A stretch of 64,000 nucleotides of DNA from Chromobacterium subtsugae (GTDB lineage Bacteria; Pseudomonadota; Gammaproteobacteria; Burkholderiales; Chromobacteriaceae), in the NCBI RefSeq assembly GCF_001676875.1, contig NZ_JYKA01000008.1, positions 62,001 through 126,000 of the forward strand, in the 5' to 3' direction. The notes beneath the pieces are model-generated. The model was not told the origin of the DNA, ran no database searches, and saw only the letters and a program-made list of their open reading frames with translations. This document shows positions 48,669 through 59,180 of the stretch, piece by piece (the first letter of the stretch is position 1; the number at the start of each line of letters is the position of its first letter). A program made the position numbers and the translations under genes.

Positions 48669-49433
48669 CTAGGCGGCCAGGGTGGCGCCGCCGTCCACCA
48701 CGATGTCCTGCATCGTGACGTGGCCGGCCAGGTCGGAAGCCAGGTACAGCACCGCGCCGGCGATGTCGGCCGGGGTGGCCAGCTTGCCCAGCGGGATGCC
48801 CAGGCGGAACGCTTCCGGCTTGCCGGCGATGGTGCTGGCGGCGCCGTGCTCGTCCTGCCACATGCCGCGCAGCATCGGCGTGTCGGTGGAGCCGGGCGAC
48901 ACCACGTTGCAGCGCACGCCGTACGGCGCCAGCTCCAGCGCGGCGTTGTGGCTGAGGCTGGCCATCGCCGCCTTTGACGCGCCGTAGGCGGCCATGGCTA
49001 TGCGCGGCACGTGGGCGGCGTTGGAGGCGACGTTGACGATGGCCCCGGCGCGGCGCGCCTTGAAGTGCGGCATCAGCGCGCGCAGCAGGTAGAACGGTCC
49101 GCTGACGTTGACGGCCAGGCACTGCTGCCAGTCGTCGACCGACAGCGCGTCGAACGCGCCCAGGCGCAGCACGCCGGCGGCGTTGACCAGCACGTCCGGC
49201 AGCGCGTCCTCTTCGGCCAGGCGGCGGCACAGCGCGGCCACGGCGTCGGCGTCGCGGATGTCCAGCGGCAGCTCGCGCATCACGCCGCAATGCGCGGCCG
49301 CTTGTTCGAACTGCAGGTCCAGCGCCACGACGCGCGCGCCGGCCTCGACGAAGCGGCGCGCCACCTCCTGGCCTATGCCCTGGGCCGCGCCGGTCACCCA
49401 CACGCATTGGCCGGTGAAATCCAGTCCGACCAT
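48669..49433 (-). CDS. entA: 2,3-dihydro-2,3-dihydroxybenzoate dehydrogenase
   Basis: The 254-residue short-chain dehydrogenase oxidises 2,3-dihydro-2,3-DHB to 2,3-dihydroxybenzoate with NAD. Motifs: VTGAAQGIGQ (cofactor site, 13-22), NAAGVLR, and the catalytic YGASK. Start ATG 49433 is two bases after the entB stop. With EntC and EntB it forms the catechol-making pathway. Confidence 0.94.
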   Translation of the reverse strand: MVGLDFTGQCVWVTGAAQGIGQEVARRFVEAGARVVALDLQFEQAAAHCGVMRELPLDIRDADAVAALCRRLAEEDALPDVLVNAAGVLRLGAFDALSVDDWQQCLAVNVSGPFYLLRALMPHFKARRAGAIVNVASNAAHVPRIAMAAYGASKAAMASLSHNAALELAPYGVRCNVVSPGSTDTPMLRGMWQDEHGAASTIAGKPEAFRLGIPLGKLATPADIAGAVLYLASDLAGHVTMQDIVVDGGATLAA

Positions 49434-49435
49434 GA

Positions 49436-50314
49436 TCAGGCCTCCTGCGGCAGCTTGGCCTCGATGGCGGCCCACCAGCCGTCCAGCGTCAGGTCCTGGG
49501 CCAAATCTTCGAAGCCGATTTCCAGGCCCAGCTTCTGCCATTGCGCCACCAGCTCCATCACGCGGATGGAGTCCAGGCCGTAGTCCAGCAGGTTGTCGCC
49601 GCCGGCCAGGCTGTCGTCGCCGTCTTCCAGCACGGTCAGCACCTGGGCCTTCAGCCATTCGCGGGTCAGCGCGGCGTCGCCGCCGGCAACCGCTAGGTCG
49701 GACTGCGAGATCACCGCGCCGCAGCGGGTGGCCACGTAGCGCAGCGCCATCTTGTGCTCTTCCTCGCTGAAGTCCGCCACCGCGTCGCCGACCATGAAGG
49801 CCTGGATGTCGCGCATGAAGGCGTCGCAGGCGGTCATCATGCAGCCGATGTGGGCGTAGACGCCGCAGATCACCAACTGGTCGCGGCCCCAGGCTTGCAT
49901 TCTTTCCTGCAGGTCGCTGCGCTGGAAGGCGCTGTAGCGCCATTTGACCAGCACGGTGTCCTGCTCGCGCGGGGCCAGCCGCGGGGTCACCACTTGCACC
50001 GCCGGATCGGCGGTGGTCAGGCCCGGGCCCCACATATCGTTCAGCAGCGCGCGGTCTTCCGGCTTTTGTTCGGTGGGCTGCGCGGTGTAGATCACCGGCA
50101 CGCCGTGGCTGTCGGCCCAGCGGCGCAGCGCGTCCACTTTGGATACCAGTTCATTGACCAGCGCGCTGTCCTCGCCGTAGAAGGCCAGGAAGTAGCGCTG
50201 CATGTCGTGGATCAGCAGCGCGGCGCGCTTGGGCTCCACGCGCCAGTCGGTCTTGTTGGCGGGGAAGTCGGCCGCCTGCGGCAGCGGGTAGGCGTTCAGC
50301 TTGGGAATGCTCAT
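49436..50314 (-). CDS. entB: Isochorismatase with aryl carrier domain
   Basis: The 292-residue bifunctional protein hydrolyses isochorismate to 2,3-dihydro-2,3-DHB (N-terminal domain, about 1-205, with LLIHDMQRYFLAFY, VKWRYSAFQRSDL and GVYAHIGCMMTACDAF) and carries DHB on a C-terminal aryl carrier domain, phosphopantetheine serine S249 in LLDYGLDSIRVM. It lies between entE (5 bases) and entA (2 bases). No phosphopantetheinyl transferase gene is in the window. Confidence 0.95.
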   Translation of the reverse strand: MSIPKLNAYPLPQAADFPANKTDWRVEPKRAALLIHDMQRYFLAFYGEDSALVNELVSKVDALRRWADSHGVPVIYTAQPTEQKPEDRALLNDMWGPGLTTADPAVQVVTPRLAPREQDTVLVKWRYSAFQRSDLQERMQAWGRDQLVICGVYAHIGCMMTACDAFMRDIQAFMVGDAVADFSEEEHKMALRYVATRCGAVISQSDLAVAGGDAALTREWLKAQVLTVLEDGDDSLAGGDNLLDYGLDSIRVMELVAQWQKLGLEIGFEDLAQDLTLDGWWAAIEAKLPQEA

Positions 50315-50319
50315 GGTGT

Positions 50320-51923
<1,604 letters not shown>

Positions 51924-51927
<4 letters not shown>

Positions 51928-53102
51928 GCCGCCGCCTCCTGGCCGGACAGGCCGAAGGCGCCCAGCATGGTGCCCAGCTTGGCCTGGGTTTCCGCCCATT
52001 CCGACTCCGGGGTGGACGCGGCGACGATGCCGGCGCCGGCGAACAGCCGCACGCGGGTATCGGCCACGGTGGCGCAGCGTATGGTCACCGCCCATTCGCC
52101 GTTGCCATGCTCGTCGCACCAGCCGACGATGCCGCTGAACACGCCGCGCTCGAACGGCTCGATCTCGCGGATCAGCTGGCGGGAAGCCTGGGTGGGGAAG
52201 CCGCAGATGGCCGGCGTCGGGTGCAGGCGGCAGGCCAGCTGCAAAATCGGCAGCGAGGCGTCGGCGAGCACGCCGTCTATTGGCGAGCCCAGGTGCCACA
52301 TCGCGCGGGTGCCCAGCAGCGACGGCGCGGACGGGATGGATAGCTCGGCGCAATAGGGGCCCAGCACGTTCTGGATGTCGTCGATGACCAGGCTGTGCTC
52401 GTAATGGTCTTTGGACGAATCCAGCAGCTTGGCGCTGGCGGCGGCGTCGGCCGCCGGGTCGCTCTGGCGCTTGGCGGAGCCGGCCAGCGGGAAGGTGCGC
52501 ACGCGCGCGCCTTCCTTCTGCAGCAGCAGCTCGGGGCTGACGCCCACCAGGCGGCCGCCGCCTGCCAGCGGCAGCTGGAACTGGTAGCCGTTGGGGTTTT
52601 GCGCGCAGACGGCGTCGAACACGCGCTCCGCCGACACCGGGCGGTCGAAGTCCACTTCCAGCACGCGCGACAGCACCGCCTTGCGGATCTCGCCGCGGCC
52701 GAAGCGCTCTATGGCCTGGCTGACGGCTGCCTTGAAGCCTTGCTCGTCCGGGATGCTGCGCGAGCCGACCACCTTGCCGCCGTCGCCGGCGCGCTGGGTG
52801 GCAGCCTGCAAGCGTTCTTGGCGGTCGAAGAAGGCGTGGCGGGCGGGGATGAAGAGTTCGGACGGCTGATCGATGTCGAAGGGGATGGCACCCATCAGCA
52901 CCGGGGAGGCGATGCCGTCGGCGCGGGCGCGGGCGAAGGCTTCGGCCACTTCGCGGGAAAAGGCGCTGCCGGCGTCGAGCGCGCCGCGCGCGGGGGTATC
53001 GATTCGGGAGTGTATGCCGCCGGCCTTCAGGCTGCGGTGGGACGACAGGAAATAAAACTCGCCGTCTTCGGCGTTGCCGGTCGCGGCCGACTGGGTGTGC
53101 AT
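51924..53102 (-). CDS. entC: Isochorismate synthase
   Basis: The 392-residue chorismate-binding enzyme converts chorismate to isochorismate. Motifs: KAVLSRVLEVDF, GVSPELLLQKEGARVRTFPLAGSA, DIQNVLGPYC, HPTPAICGFPTQ and RCATVADTRVRLFAGAGIV. GGAG lies 9 bases before the ATG. It is the first gene of the entCEBA-aroG unit, under the Fur box at 53117. Confidence 0.95.
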
Positions 53103-53116
53103 GGCTTAACTCCGAT

Positions 53117-53168
53117 GATAATGATAATAATTATCGTTCAAGGTATATTCAAAGCAGAAGGTTGTCAA
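53117..53168 (-). promoter_or_regulatory. Fur-controlled promoter of entCEBA
   Basis: On the minus strand, TTGACA (53168-53163) and TACCTT (53145-53140) are 17 bp apart. Just downstream, 53117-53135 reads GATAATGATAATAATTATC on the plus strand, 18 of 19 matches to the Fur consensus, covering the expected start site. This is strong evidence for iron repression. Confidence 0.9.
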
Positions 53169-53236
53169 CTGGATGCTGCCGATTCCATGCGTTGGGAATA
53201 GCGTAAAGTCAGGGTATTTGGGGGTTGATGGGCGTG

Positions 53237-53274
53237 AAAAAGCACGATCATGAATGGATTTGGCATGATCGTGC
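53237..53274 (-). terminator. Intrinsic terminator of the NRPS gene
   Basis: GCACGATCATG (53242-53252) pairs perfectly with CATGATCGTGC (53264-53274); on the minus strand TTTTT follows. It lies about 40 bases after the synthetase stop and isolates it from the entC unit. Confidence 0.92.
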
Positions 53275-53311
53275 GGGGTGGCGCGGCGGCGGCCGCGCCG
53301 GATTGACCGCG

Positions 53312-56300
53312 TTAAATAGATTGCAAGCGGCGGGCCAGCTCTTCTCCTATGCGGCGCATCGGTTCCGGATCGCTCATGCCGAAGTGGTCGCAGTCCAGCT
53401 CCACGCAGTCCAACCGGCCTTGCAGATAGGGCTGCCAGTCGGCCGGCGTCGGCGCGTCGCCGGGGTGGCGGCCGGCGCGGAACAACAGCACGTCGCCGGC
53501 GTAGGCCGGCGTGCGGCTGTCGCGGAACAGGCGCATGCCGTGCAACGAGGCCTGGCCCAGTTTTTCCAGCGCGGCGCGGCCCAGCGGCGCCAGCGGGCTG
53601 CCGGGACGCAGCAGGCGCTGGTAGATGGCCTCGTTGTCCAGCGGCAGTCCGTCGGCGTCGGCGTCCACCTCGCCGTTGACGCTAAGCACCGTCACCAAGG
53701 CGTCGTGCAATTGGGGTTGCGGCCGCGTTTCCCAGCAGGCGGCGGGGTAGCTGTCCATCAGCGCCAGCAGCTCCACGGTTTCGCCGGCGGCGGCGAGCGC
53801 GGCGGCCATCGCCTGCGCCAGCGCGCCGCCCAGCGACCAGCCCAGCAGCCGGTACGGGCCGCACGGTTGGACGGCGCGCATGCGGGCGACGTAATCGGCC
53901 ACCATGGCGTCGAAGCTGGCGGGCGCCTCGCCCTGGATGCCGGTGGCCTGCAGGCCGTAGATGGCGGTGTCCGGCAGGTGGCGCGCCAGTCCCAGATAGC
54001 ACCAGGACAATCCTTCCGCCGGATGCAGGCAGAACAGCGCGGGCAGCTTGCCGGGCTGGATGGTCAGCAGCGGCGCGAACTCGCCGCCCTGGCTCGCTGA
54101 TGGCGGACGGTGGGCGGCCGGCGCGCTCAGCGCCTGCGCCAGCGCGGCGACGGTGTTGTAGCTGAATAGCGCCGATACGGCGACTTCGCGCTGCAGCAGC
54201 TGGGCCAGCCGGTTGGCGGCCTGGATCGCCTGCAGCGACTTGCCGCCCAGCGCGAAGAAGTTGGCGTGCGGGCCTTCCGGCATGCGGCCCAGCACCTGGC
54301 TCCACACTTCCATGATCTGCCGCTCCAGCGGCGTGGCCTCGGCGGCCGGGGACGCGTCGCGGGCCGGGGCATCGCTCAGCGCGGCCAGTTGCTTGCGGTC
54401 TATCTTGCCGTTGACGTTGCGCGGCAGCTGTTCCAGCCATTGCCAGCGGTCGGGAATGGCGGCGGCGGGCAGCCGTTCGGCCAACTGGCGCCGCAGCGCG
54501 CCGGCATCCGGCTCCGCGTCGGCGGCGAGGAAGGCGGCCAGCGTGTAGCCGCCGCCGGCCTGCGGCAAGCCGATCACCGCGGCCTCGCGCACGCCGGGGC
54601 AGGCCAGCAGCGCGTTTTCCACTTCGGCCGGGTCGATGCGCAGGCCGCTGATCTTCAGCTCGTGGTCCAGCCGGCCGAGGAAGCGCAGCTGGCCGCCCTG
54701 CCAGACGGCGCGGTCGCCGGTGCGGTAGGCGCGCGGCGCGCCGGGCAGCGCGTCCAGCGCCACGAAGCGGCGGGCGGTCAGCTCGTCGCGGCCCAGGTAG
54801 CCGATGGCCAGCGCGTCACCCAGCAGGCACAGCTCGCCTTCCTCGCCCTGCGCCACCGGTTGCAGGCCGGCGTCGACGATGGCGGCGGCCACGCCGGGGC
54901 GCGGCAGGCCGATGGGAATGTCGTCGCCGCCGTCCCACACCGCGTCCGGGCCGGACAGCGCGGCGCCGGTGGCGATGATGGAGGCCTCGGTGGGGCCGTA
55001 GCTGTTGAGCAGCGTGGCATCCGGCAGCAGCTCGCGCCAGCGGCGCGCGCGCTCGGTCAGCGCGGCCTCGCCGCCGATGATGGCGAGGCGGACGCGGGAC
55101 AGCCGGCCGGCCAATTCCGGCGTCAGCGCGTAAGCCAGCTCGTGCCAGAAGGCGGTGGGCAGGTCCAGCACGTCTATCTTCAGCCGCGCGACGGCGTCGG
55201 CGAAGGCCGGCATCGATTCCAGCATCGCGTCGTCGCGCAATGCCAGCGTGCCGCCGTGGCACAGCGCCAGGAAGATTTCCTCGATGCTGGCGTCGAAATG
55301 CAGCGGCGCGAACTGCAGGATGCGCTCGCCGGCATGGACGCGGTAGAACTGCCCGGCGCTGGAGACGAAGTGGGCCAGCGCGCGGTGGCCGACCAGCACG
55401 CCGTTGGGCTTGCCGGTGGAGCCGGAGGTGTAGAGCAGGTAAGCCGGGCTGTCGACGCCGGCGGCGCAAGCGTCCAGACGCGGCGCGTCTTCGCCCGGCG
55501 CTTCGTCCAGGCACAGCGCCGGCGCGTCGCCGCATAGCGCGGCCCAGCGGCGATGGGTCAGCGCCAGCCTGGGGCGGGCGTCGTCCAGCACCATGGCCAG
55601 CCGGGCCGATGGGCCGAGCGGATCGAGCGGGACATAGCAGCCGCCGGCCCACAGCGTGCCGAGGATGGCGACGATGGCGTCCACCGAGCGCGGCAGCAGG
55701 ATGGCGACGCGATCGCCGTCTTCCAGGCCCTGGGCCTTCAAGCGGCCGGCCAGCGCGCGCGCGCGGTCCAGCAACTGGCGGTAGCTGAGGGCCTGGCCTT
55801 CGCCTTCCAGCGCGACCGCGTCGGGCTGCGCGACGGCCTGCGCGGCCAGCCGCTCCATCACCGGGACAGCGGGCCGTTCCAGCGCCGGGCCTTGCAGAAT
55901 GGACAGCGGCGGCAAGTCCGGCAGCAAGCTCGCCAGCGGCGTGCCGGGCTCGGCATGGGCCAGTTGGTCCAGCCATTGCGGCAGCTCATGCCACAGCGCG
56001 TCCAGCCGCTCGGCCGGATAGGCGTCCGGATGGGCTTCCAGGCTGAGCCGCCATTCGGTGTTGAGCAGGCTGATGTTGATCGACAGATCTTCCACCGGGC
56101 CGGAGCTGATCGGCCGGATGCGGGTTTTCAGGCCGTCGAACGGCGCGTGGCGGTCGAAGGGCATCAGGTTGAGCACCGGGCCGAACAGCCGCTGGCGGCC
56201 GTCCAGCCGGCCCAGATCGCCGCGCAGCCATTCGTAGCGGTAGCGCTGGTGGGGGCGGATGTCGCGCAGGCCGGCGGCGGCCTGGCGGGCCAGCTCTCCC

Positions 56301-57214
56301 AGGCTGGCGGCCGGGTCCAGCCGCAGGCTGAACGGCGCGATGTTCATCGCCATGCACGGCACGGCCAGCGCGGCCGAGCCCATGCGGTTCATCACCGGCA
56401 GGCCCAGGGTGATGGCGCGCCGGCCGCTGCGGCGTGCCAGCCAGGCAGCGGTCGCCGCCATCAGCCAGGCGGCCCAGTTGACGCCGCAGGCCTTGGCGGC
56501 GCGCTGCCAGGCGTCGATCTGGCTTGCGGTCAGCGCGCGGCCGGCTTTGCGCACGCTGTCGGCCAGCGGTTGCGGCGGCGCCAATGTGGCGGCGGGAGGG
56601 AAGGCTTGTTGCCGCGCGGTCCAGAACGCGCGGTCCCGCTCGCGCTGTTCGGACGCTTGGTAAGCCTGGTCTTCGGCCAGCACCGGCTCCAGCCGCCAGT
56701 CGGGCAGCGGCGGCGCGTCCTGGCCGCGTTGGGCGGCGTTGTAGCGCGCGGATACGGCCTTGGCCAGCAGGCCGTAGGCGAAGCCGTCCAGCGCGATATG
56801 GTGGGTTTGCACATACCACAGAAAACGATGAGGTCCCAGTTGCAGCAGCGCGCTGCGGTGCAGCGGGTCCGCCGCCGGGTCGCAGGGGCGGGACAGCGCT
56901 TCGCGCATCCAGGCATCCGCCGCGGCTTCGGGATCGGCCGCGCCGCTCAGGTCGTGCCAGGGCAGCGCTTGCGCGGGGGCGGCTTGCGGGCATTGCCACA
57001 GCTGTTCGCCGTCGAATTCGAAGCGCATGCGCAGCGCCGGGCAGTGCGCCAGCGCGGCGGCGGCGGCGGCGCGGAAGGCGTCGATGTCCAGCGGGCCGTC
57101 AAGCTCGGTGGCTTCGGCGGTCCAGTAGCCCGGATTGTCGGGCGCCAGCCGCTGCCCCATCCAGATGCCGTATTGGGCATGGCTGACGGGAAGGCGCGTG
57201 GGAGTCTCGGTCAT
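53312..57214 (-). CDS. cbaF: Single-module nonribosomal peptide synthetase (C-A-T-TE), EntF-shaped catecholate siderophore synthetase
   Basis: The 1300-residue protein contains a condensation domain (about 5-430, HHIALDG at 138-144), an adenylation domain (about 455-960, LLYTSGSTGKPNGVLVGH at about 595), a carrier domain (serine in FFALGGKSLQAI, about 991) and a thioesterase (LLGWSLGGALAQ, about 1124). Architecture and length equal EntF. By eye the A-domain code reads D-A-E-D-I-G-S-I-I-K, not the serine code D-V-W-H of EntF; acidic residues at the third and fourth positions suggest a basic amino acid. It should condense DHB from EntB with that residue. The name follows the C. violaceum chromobactin synthetase as I recall it. 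No MbtH gene is near. Confidence 0.9.
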   Translation of the reverse strand: MTETPTRLPVSHAQYGIWMGQRLAPDNPGYWTAEATELDGPLDIDAFRAAAAAALAHCPALRMRFEFDGEQLWQCPQAAPAQALPWHDLSGAADPEAAADAWMREALSRPCDPAADPLHRSALLQLGPHRFLWYVQTHHIALDGFAYGLLAKAVSARYNAAQRGQDAPPLPDWRLEPVLAEDQAYQASEQRERDRAFWTARQQAFPPAATLAPPQPLADSVRKAGRALTASQIDAWQRAAKACGVNWAAWLMAATAAWLARRSGRRAITLGLPVMNRMGSAALAVPCMAMNIAPFSLRLDPAASLGELARQAAAGLRDIRPHQRYRYEWLRGDLGRLDGRQRLFGPVLNLMPFDRHAPFDGLKTRIRPISSGPVEDLSINISLLNTEWRLSLEAHPDAYPAERLDALWHELPQWLDQLAHAEPGTPLASLLPDLPPLSILQGPALERPAVPVMERLAAQAVAQPDAVALEGEGQALSYRQLLDRARALAGRLKAQGLEDGDRVAILLPRSVDAIVAILGTLWAGGCYVPLDPLGPSARLAMVLDDARPRLALTHRRWAALCGDAPALCLDEAPGEDAPRLDACAAGVDSPAYLLYTSGSTGKPNGVLVGHRALAHFVSSAGQFYRVHAGERILQFAPLHFDASIEEIFLALCHGGTLALRDDAMLESMPAFADAVARLKIDVLDLPTAFWHELAYALTPELAGRLSRVRLAIIGGEAALTERARRWRELLPDATLLNSYGPTEASIIATGAALSGPDAVWDGGDDIPIGLPRPGVAAAIVDAGLQPVAQGEEGELCLLGDALAIGYLGRDELTARRFVALDALPGAPRAYRTGDRAVWQGGQLRFLGRLDHELKISGLRIDPAEVENALLACPGVREAAVIGLPQAGGGYTLAAFLAADAEPDAGALRRQLAERLPAAAIPDRWQWLEQLPRNVNGKIDRKQLAALSDAPARDASPAAEATPLERQIMEVWSQVLGRMPEGPHANFFALGGKSLQAIQAANRLAQLLQREVAVSALFSYNTVAALAQALSAPAAHRPPSASQGGEFAPLLTIQPGKLPALFCLHPAEGLSWCYLGLARHLPDTAIYGLQATGIQGEAPASFDAMVADYVARMRAVQPCGPYRLLGWSLGGALAQAMAAALAAAGETVELLALMDSYPAACWETRPQPQLHDALVTVLSVNGEVDADADGLPLDNEAIYQRLLRPGSPLAPLGRAALEKLGQASLHGMRLFRDSRTPAYAGDVLLFRAGRHPGDAPTPADWQPYLQGRLDCVELDCDHFGMSDPEPMRRIGEELARRLQSI

Positions 57215-57281
57215 GGGGATGTCTGCCTGTTATGGTTGCGGGCCGTTTGGCGGCCTCTGAGCGAAGGCTGACATCATAAAT

Positions 57282-57300
57282 GCGATTGAGTATCAATTTC
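57282..57300 (-). promoter_or_regulatory. Fur-box-like site upstream of the NRPS gene
   Basis: The minus-strand 19-mer at 57300-57282 (GAAATTGATACTCAATCGC) matches the Fur consensus at 13 of 19 positions. It lies about 70 bases before the synthetase start in the only spacer between it and the ABC genes. Confidence 0.65.
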
Positions 57301-57345
57301 AATGTGATTGTGGCGGCGGGACGGCAGCCGGCTGCCGTCCCCGGC

Positions 57346-58116
57346 TCAGCGGATGGCGGCCAGGCCGTCCACCAGCACGTGCGGCACGCCTTGCGAGCAG
57401 CGCTCCACCCGGCCGTTGACGCCGTAGACCGCTTGCAGCGTGGCGGCGTCTATCACCTGGTCCGGATCGCCGTTGGCCAGCAGCTGGCCGGCTTTCAGCA
57501 TCAGCGCCCGGTCGGCGTGGCGCAGCGCCGCGTTCAGGTCGTGCAGCACGATCACCGTCACCATGCCGCGGCGGCGGGTTTCGCGCCGCAGCAGGTCCAT
57601 CACGTGGAACTGGTAATTCAGGTCCAGCGCCGACAGCGGCTCGTCCAGCAGCAGCACCGCCGGCTCGCGGATCAGCGCCTGGGCGATGCCCACCAGCTGG
57701 CGCTGGCCGCCGGAGAGCTGGTCGAGGAAGTGCAGCGCCAGGTGGTCGATGCCCAGCGATTGCAGCAGCGCGAACACCTGCTGGTCGTCGTGGCGGCGGA
57801 ACAGGCCGGCGGCGGTGGCCTGGCCGGCCACCATCAGCGATTCGAACACTGTCAGGTGCACGCTGGGCGGCAGCGTCTGCGGCAGGTAGGCCACCTCGCC
57901 GCGTTGGCGGCTGAGCGGGCGGCCGCGCAGGCGGACCAGGCCGTCGCCGCCCTGCAGGCCGGCCAGCGCGCGCAGCAGGGTGGACTTGCCGCTGCCGTTG
58001 GGGCCGAGCAGGGCGGTGACCTCGCCCGCCCGCATACAGGGGACGGACAGCTTGTCGATGACGCGGCGCTTGCCGTAGCTGACCGACAGGTTCTCGATGG
58101 ACAGCTGCTCGCTCAT
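57346..58116 (-). CDS. Siderophore ABC transporter, ATP-binding protein
   Basis: The 256-residue FecE/FepC-type ATPase has Walker A GPNGSGKST (about 39-47), Q-loop YLPQTLPP, signature LSGGQRQLVGIAQAL and Walker B VLLLDEPLSALD, plus the His switch VLHDLNAAL. Its ATG overlaps the permease stop (ATGA). It powers ferric-siderophore import with the permease and binding protein upstream. Confidence 0.93.
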   Translation of the reverse strand: MSEQLSIENLSVSYGKRRVIDKLSVPCMRAGEVTALLGPNGSGKSTLLRALAGLQGGDGLVRLRGRPLSRQRGEVAYLPQTLPPSVHLTVFESLMVAGQATAAGLFRRHDDQQVFALLQSLGIDHLALHFLDQLSGGQRQLVGIAQALIREPAVLLLDEPLSALDLNYQFHVMDLLRRETRRRGMVTVIVLHDLNAALRHADRALMLKAGQLLANGDPDQVIDAATLQAVYGVNGRVERCSQGVPHVLVDGLAAIR

Positions 58117-59180
58117 GTCCGGCCTCCGTTGCGCAAGACGATGACGATGAAGAAGGGGATGCCCACCAGCGCGGTGACGATGCCCACCGGCACGATGACG
58201 CCGGGAATCAGGTTCTTGGTGACCACCGAGGCCATGGACAGGATGGCGGCGCCGGTCAGCGCGCTCACCGGCAGATAGAAGCGGTGATCCTCGCCCACCA
58301 GCCTGCGGGCGATGTGGGGCGCGATCAGGCCGATGAAGCCTATGGTGCCGACGAAGGCCACCGCCAGCGCGGTGAGCAGGCTGGCGCGCAGTAGCGCGGT
58401 CAGCCGCAGCCGGCGCACGTCGATGCCGAAGCTGGCGGCGCGGTCCTCGCCGAGGCGCAGCGCGGTCAGCCGCCAGGCGTTGGCCAGCGACCACGGCAGG
58501 ATCAGCGCGAAGGCGGCGAAGATCAGGCCGATCTTGGGCCAGTCGGCGCGGGACAGGCTGCCCATCAGCCAGAACACCAGGTCTTGCAGCGCGTCGGCGG
58601 TGGAGACGAATTGCAGCAGCGACACCAGGGCGTTGAAGCTGAAGAACAGCGCGATGCCGAACAGCACCACGCCGCTGGCAGCCATCCGCGTCCAGCGCGC
58701 CACCAGGTTCAGCAGCAGCGCCGAGCCCAGCGCGAACACGAAGGCATTGACCGGCAGCATCCACGACGCGGGAATGCCGGGCAGGCTGATGCCCAGCAGC
58801 AGCGCCAGCGCCGCGCCGAAGGCAGCGGCCGGCTGCAGGCCCAGCGTGAATGGGTCGGCCAGAGGGTTGTGCAGCACGGTCTGCATCTCCGCGCCGGCCA
58901 GGCCCAGCGCCAGGCCGGCGCCGACGGCGATCAGCGCGTAGGGCAGGCGGATGTCCCAGACGATGACGGCGGTGGCCGGATCGGCTGCGGACGGTTCCAG
59001 CAGCGTGCGCCAGAATTCGGCCAGCGGCATGCCGCTGGCGCCGGTGGTGACATCCAGCGACAGCGACAGCGCCAGCAGCGCCAACAGGCCGGCCACCAGC
59101 AGCAGCCGGCGCAGCAGCGCGCGGCGGTAGTCGCCGCTCACCGCGGCGGCGGTGAGCGGGGGCAGGGTGGAATCGTTCAT
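58113..59180 (-). CDS. Siderophore ABC transporter, permease (FecCD family)
   Basis: The 355-residue protein has about ten membrane helices and the FecCD marks RLPYALIAVGAGLALGLAGAEMQTVLHNPLADPFTLGL and FIGLIAPHIARRLVGEDHRF (contact region for the ATPase). Only one permease gene is present, so it should act as a homodimer. Start overlaps the binding-protein stop by 4 bases. Confidence 0.93.
   Translation of the reverse strand: MNDSTLPPLTAAAVSGDYRRALLRRLLLVAGLLALLALSLSLDVTTGASGMPLAEFWRTLLEPSAADPATAVIVWDIRLPYALIAVGAGLALGLAGAEMQTVLHNPLADPFTLGLQPAAAFGAALALLLGISLPGIPASWMLPVNAFVFALGSALLLNLVARWTRMAASGVVLFGIALFFSFNALVSLLQFVSTADALQDLVFWLMGSLSRADWPKIGLIFAAFALILPWSLANAWRLTALRLGEDRAASFGIDVRRLRLTALLRASLLTALAVAFVGTIGFIGLIAPHIARRLVGEDHRFYLPVSALTGAAILSMASVVTKNLIPGVIVPVGIVTALVGIPFFIVIVLRNGGRT

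Noticed and set aside
53103-53311. An MbtH-like gene between entC and the synthetase
   Set aside because: The spacer holds only the Fur promoter and a terminator; no frame with the MbtH motif is present on either strand.
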